In this document: piece after piece, positions 6,598-8,140 of the stretch
How positions within the stretch are numbered: position 1 is the stretch's first letter
Layout of the letters: the number at the start of each line of letters is the position of its first letter
Source of the DNA: WRIS01 sp050945135
Lineage (GTDB): Bacteria; Actinomycetota; Coriobacteriia; Coriobacteriales; Eggerthellaceae
NCBI GenBank assembly: GCA_050945135.1
Contig: JBMNSJ010000062.1
Coordinates: 1 to 8,140 of the forward strand
DNA length: 8,140 nt
Direction: 5' to 3'
Program-made: the position numbers and the translations under genes
Notes under the pieces: generated by a model
What the model saw: the letters and a program-made list of their open reading frames with translations, nothing else
The model's database searches: none
What the model was told of the DNA's origin: nothing

Positions 6598-7428
6598 CTA
6601 ATCTCTTGTGAGATACTTTGCTTTCAGTTCTTTAGCTTTATCGTCCGTCACTTCGAGGACTTCATTCATATACACATCCAAGGTGCCGTATTCTTCGTTA
6701 ATAGCACTAAACGCCGCATTAAGAAAACGGGTATCAGCTGAATTGAGCGCATGAATTGAATCCTTCACCATATCTGGAACAGGCAACGAAGCAATTGCAG
6801 CAAGCATTTCTTGGGTATGTCCCTGTAGGTATCGATTCGTAGCAAGATAATCGCCAACAATCGTTTCCTTTGGAACACCAAGCGCATTCAAAAGAAGTGC
6901 CGTTGACATACCCACACGATCTTTCCCCATCGAACAGTGCCACAAAACCGCGCCGCCCGAATCAAGAAGAAGCTCATTAAAGAACTCTCTAAATCCCTGC
7001 TCGCTTTCCTCGCTGAGGACAATCTTTGGATATATCTCTGTCATTGCGCCGATGGGGTCGTGCGCGATTGTTTCTATTTCCTTGATAAAGTGCTCATGAC
7101 TACCTCGCGAGATTCCAATCGCTTCACCGTTTAAGAGAGGAATACTACGATATCGAACGCAGCTAAACTTCTCGATAGGATCAGGGCGATGCTTACGCTC
7201 TTCATCGGTGCGCAGGTCAATAATAGTTGTTACTTGATAATCTTCGAATAAGGTTACAATATCTTGATCACTTGCACGATTGAGCGCACCTGAGCGTATG
7301 AGCGTCTTAGGTTTTATTGACGATCCGTCCATTGCCTTGATTCCGCCAAGGTCGCGCGTATTTACAAGATTCTCTAAAGCAATGCGTCTGCTTCTAGGCT
7401 CTGTGTTGTGTTGTTGGGTTTCTGTCAT
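6598..7428 (-). CDS. Tyrosine/lipid phosphatase of the LipA/MptpB type
   Basis: A 276-residue protein of the bacterial Y_phosphatase3 family. The N-terminal NTRDLGG (residues 23-29) is typical of the group. The catalytic P-loop is HCSMGKDRVG (164-173), with nucleophile Cys165, Asp170 and Arg171 of the HCxxGKDR signature. Relatives such as Listeria LipA and mycobacterial MptpB remove phosphate from phosphotyrosine and, for several, from phosphoinositides. No signal peptide or membrane segment is seen, so it is probably cytoplasmic, unlike secreted homologues. The ATG at 7428 has only a weak purine-rich AGAAGAAAG upstream. It is followed 12 bases on by the tRNA-Thr promoter. A 35-base dyad lies in its leader. 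The substrate is unknown. Confidence 0.9.
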   Translation of the reverse strand: MTETQQHNTEPRSRRIALENLVNTRDLGGIKAMDGSSIKPKTLIRSGALNRASDQDIVTLFEDYQVTTIIDLRTDEERKHRPDPIEKFSCVRYRSIPLLNGEAIGISRGSHEHFIKEIETIAHDPIGAMTEIYPKIVLSEESEQGFREFFNELLLDSGGAVLWHCSMGKDRVGMSTALLLNALGVPKETIVGDYLATNRYLQGHTQEMLAAIASLPVPDMVKDSIHALNSADTRFLNAAFSAINEEYGTLDVYMNEVLEVTDDKAKELKAKYLTRD

Positions 7429-7462
7429 AGCTATGCTTTCTTCTTCTGTTCAGTCATCTTGC

Positions 7463-7497
7463 CCACATGATAACGGATGTTGCTCGTTGAAATGTGG
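7463..7497. promoter_or_regulatory. Interrupted dyad upstream of the phosphatase gene
   Basis: CCACAT (7463-7468) and ATGTGG (7492-7497), with AACG (7472-7475) and CGTT (7485-7488) nested inside, share one centre at 7480 and give ten perfectly symmetric pairs. It lies 35-69 bases upstream of the phosphatase ATG. On the minus strand a -10-like TATCAT (7472-7467) overlaps one arm, although no good -35 was found. This resembles an operator. No regulator is known. Confidence 0.35.
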
Positions 7498-7524
7498 TAT
7501 CCCGAAACGGTACATAGTTTCTTC

Positions 7525-7553
7525 TTGGCGGGGGCTTGGCTATCCGCTATAAT
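7525..7553 (+). promoter_or_regulatory. tRNA-Leu promoter
   Basis: TTGGCG (7525-7530) and a perfect TATAAT (7548-7553) are separated by 17 bases. Transcription would begin near 7560, only a few bases before the mature tRNA 5' end at 7564. Confidence 0.8.
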
Positions 7554-7563
7554 TTCACTTTGT

Positions 7564-7647
7564 GCCCGAGTGGCGGAATGGCAGACGCGGCGGTCTCAAA
7601 AACCGTTGTCGAAAGACGTGCGAGTTCGACTCTCGCCTCGGGCACCA
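7564..7647 (+). tRNA. tRNA-Leu, anticodon CAA
   Basis: A class II tRNA with acceptor stem GCCCGAG/CTCGGGC and D arm GCGGAATGGCAGACGC. The anticodon loop is CTCAAAA, giving anticodon CAA, which reads leucine codon TTG. The long variable arm TGTCGAAAGACGT is the leucine-type extra arm. The T arm is GCGAGTTCGACTCTCGC and CCA is encoded at 7645-7647. It has its own promoter and terminator. Confidence 0.97.
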
Positions 7648-7657
7648 CTTCAAACAT

Positions 7658-7682
7658 AAGCTCCCCCTCCGGGAGCTTTTTT
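7658..7682 (+). terminator. Intrinsic terminator of tRNA-Leu
   Basis: AAGCTCCC (7658-7665) and GGGAGCTT (7671-7678) pair perfectly over eight bases around a five-base loop, and the right arm runs into a six-T tract (7677-7682). It begins ten bases after the tRNA. Confidence 0.95.
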
Positions 7683-8041
7683 GCATTCTTGCATGACTGC
7701 CGAACCTCTCAAGACGTCGACCTCACCAAGGCGCAAGACTGTTCCCTCGCTCACACTGCAATCAAGTTTTGGGACGGAGGGCTTAATTCAATGTCAAATG
7801 CAACGATTTGTGGTTGCGACACGCTCCATACGCGCCTACTCGGAAAATGCTCCCTCTTGTCATCAGGCATTTTATGAAGAGCGCTGCGCCCTCCCTAGAC
7901 CCATCAACCACAAAACGTTCAATCTGACTTTGATTCATGTATTTCTGCATTGATTTGTTCGTGCGAGGTCGTCCAAAAGCCGAGCAATTGAGAAAACTCT
8001 TCAAGCTAAAGCTCGGGTTATAGGAAAAAATGTGTTGATGA
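7683..8041. other. Gene-poor stretch right of tRNA-Leu
   Basis: About 360 bases in which no reading frame has a ribosome binding site, a recognisable domain or codon use like the neighbours. The longest open frame (minus, 7783-8085) starts at a GTG without a Shine-Dalgarno sequence and resembles no family that could be recognised. No copy of the tRNA-Leu 3' end was seen, so there is no sign of an attachment-site duplication. It may be decayed sequence or plain intergenic DNA. Confidence 0.4.
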
Positions 8042-8140
8042 CTAGTCCCAATCATGACGCCATGGATCTGAGGTGTGAAACTCACTCCAGACTATGGCGT
8101 CTCCCCATTGAGGGATGCTTTCATATGTTCGTTCTGAATA
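8042..8140 (-). CDS. Possible C-terminal end of a gene entering from the right (unrecognised)
   Basis: On the minus strand one frame is open from the right edge for 32 codons and stops at TAG (8044-8042). The peptide is rich in Trp, Asp and Glu and ends in WSEFHTSDPWRHDWD. It avoids the AGG/AGA arginine codons that appear in most spurious frames here, which slightly favours real coding. No family was recognised. An open frame of this length can arise by chance, and a plus-strand frame starting near 8032 is also open to the edge. The fragment overlaps the inverted repeat at 8056-8101. Confidence 0.3.
   Translation of the reverse strand, partial: YSERTYESIPQWGDAIVWSEFHTSDPWRHDWD
8056..8101. 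repeat. Long imperfect inverted repeat
   Basis: GACGCCAT (8056-8063) pairs perfectly with ATGGCGTC (8094-8101). Inside, TCTGAGGTG (8067-8075) pairs with CACTCCAGA (8083-8091) with one mismatch and one wobble, around a seven-base loop. The whole forms a 46-base hairpin with about 16 pairs. No T-run follows directly on either strand, so it is not a standard terminator. It could be an operator, a structured RNA or the remains of a mobile-element end. Confidence 0.5.

Noticed and set aside
7783..8085. Minus-strand 100-residue frame with a GRPR-like stretch suggesting a transposase remnant
   Set aside because: Starts at GTG inside the inverted repeat without a ribosome binding site, shows no catalytic motif and resembles no transposase family that could be named.
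8032..8140. Plus-strand frame open to the right edge, beginning at GTG 8032 or ATG 8038 after AGGA
   Set aside because: The spacing is passable, but the codons include AGG/AGA, no promoter was found, and the opposite-strand frame is at least as plausible; neither can be settled in 100 bases.
7564..8140. tRNA-Leu as an integration site of a genomic island
   Set aside because: No integrase and no repeated tRNA 3' end (attachment site) in the window.

Overview
This is a piece of a bacterial chromosome with intermediate base composition, compact genes and ordinary sigma-70-type promoters and intrinsic terminators. The one-carbon genes (fhs, fchA), the type III pantothenate kinase and the TM1586-type nitroreductase-like protein suggest an anaerobic or fermentative Gram-positive lineage, such as Coriobacteriia (Actinomycetota) or a clostridial relative. 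That placement is inference from gene content; no rRNA or other taxonomic marker is present.

Left part (1-3656), all on the minus strand. coaX (type III pantothenate kinase) comes first in transcription order. After a gap of about 310 bases comes fhs (formate-tetrahydrofolate ligase), which ends at a clear intrinsic terminator. Then comes a stand-alone cyclodeaminase-family protein (fchA, methenyl-tetrahydrofolate cyclohydrolase). The ribosome binding site and first codons of one more gene run off the left edge. Fhs makes 10-formyl-THF from formate, THF and ATP, and FchA interconverts 10-formyl-THF and 5,10-methenyl-THF. Together they form part of the methyl branch used for folate-linked C1 metabolism or acetogenesis. 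The cut-off gene would fit folD, but its product cannot be seen.

Middle part (3657-6290), plus strand. An intergenic region of 102 bases carries two extended -10 elements that overlap on opposite strands and serve coaX and a two-component system. The system is an OmpR/PhoB-type response regulator followed by a membrane histidine kinase. The kinase very probably starts at a rare ATT codon at 4486, which adds 14 residues and a normal first membrane helix. A nitroreductase-like gene follows 65 bases later on the same strand and may belong to the same transcription unit.

Right part (6291-8140). tRNA-Thr(CGT) lies on the minus strand with its own promoter and terminator. Upstream of it is a LipA-type tyrosine/lipid phosphatase gene on the same strand, with a dyad in its leader. 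tRNA-Leu(CAA) is on the plus strand with a promoter and a strong terminator. The last 450 bases hold no convincing complete gene. They contain a long imperfect inverted repeat and what may be the C-terminal end of a minus-strand gene entering from the right.

No mobile element, CRISPR array or recognisable riboswitch was found. The most interesting items are regulatory: the ATT start of the kinase, the overlapping symmetric divergent promoters, and the palindrome inside the fhs promoter spacer.
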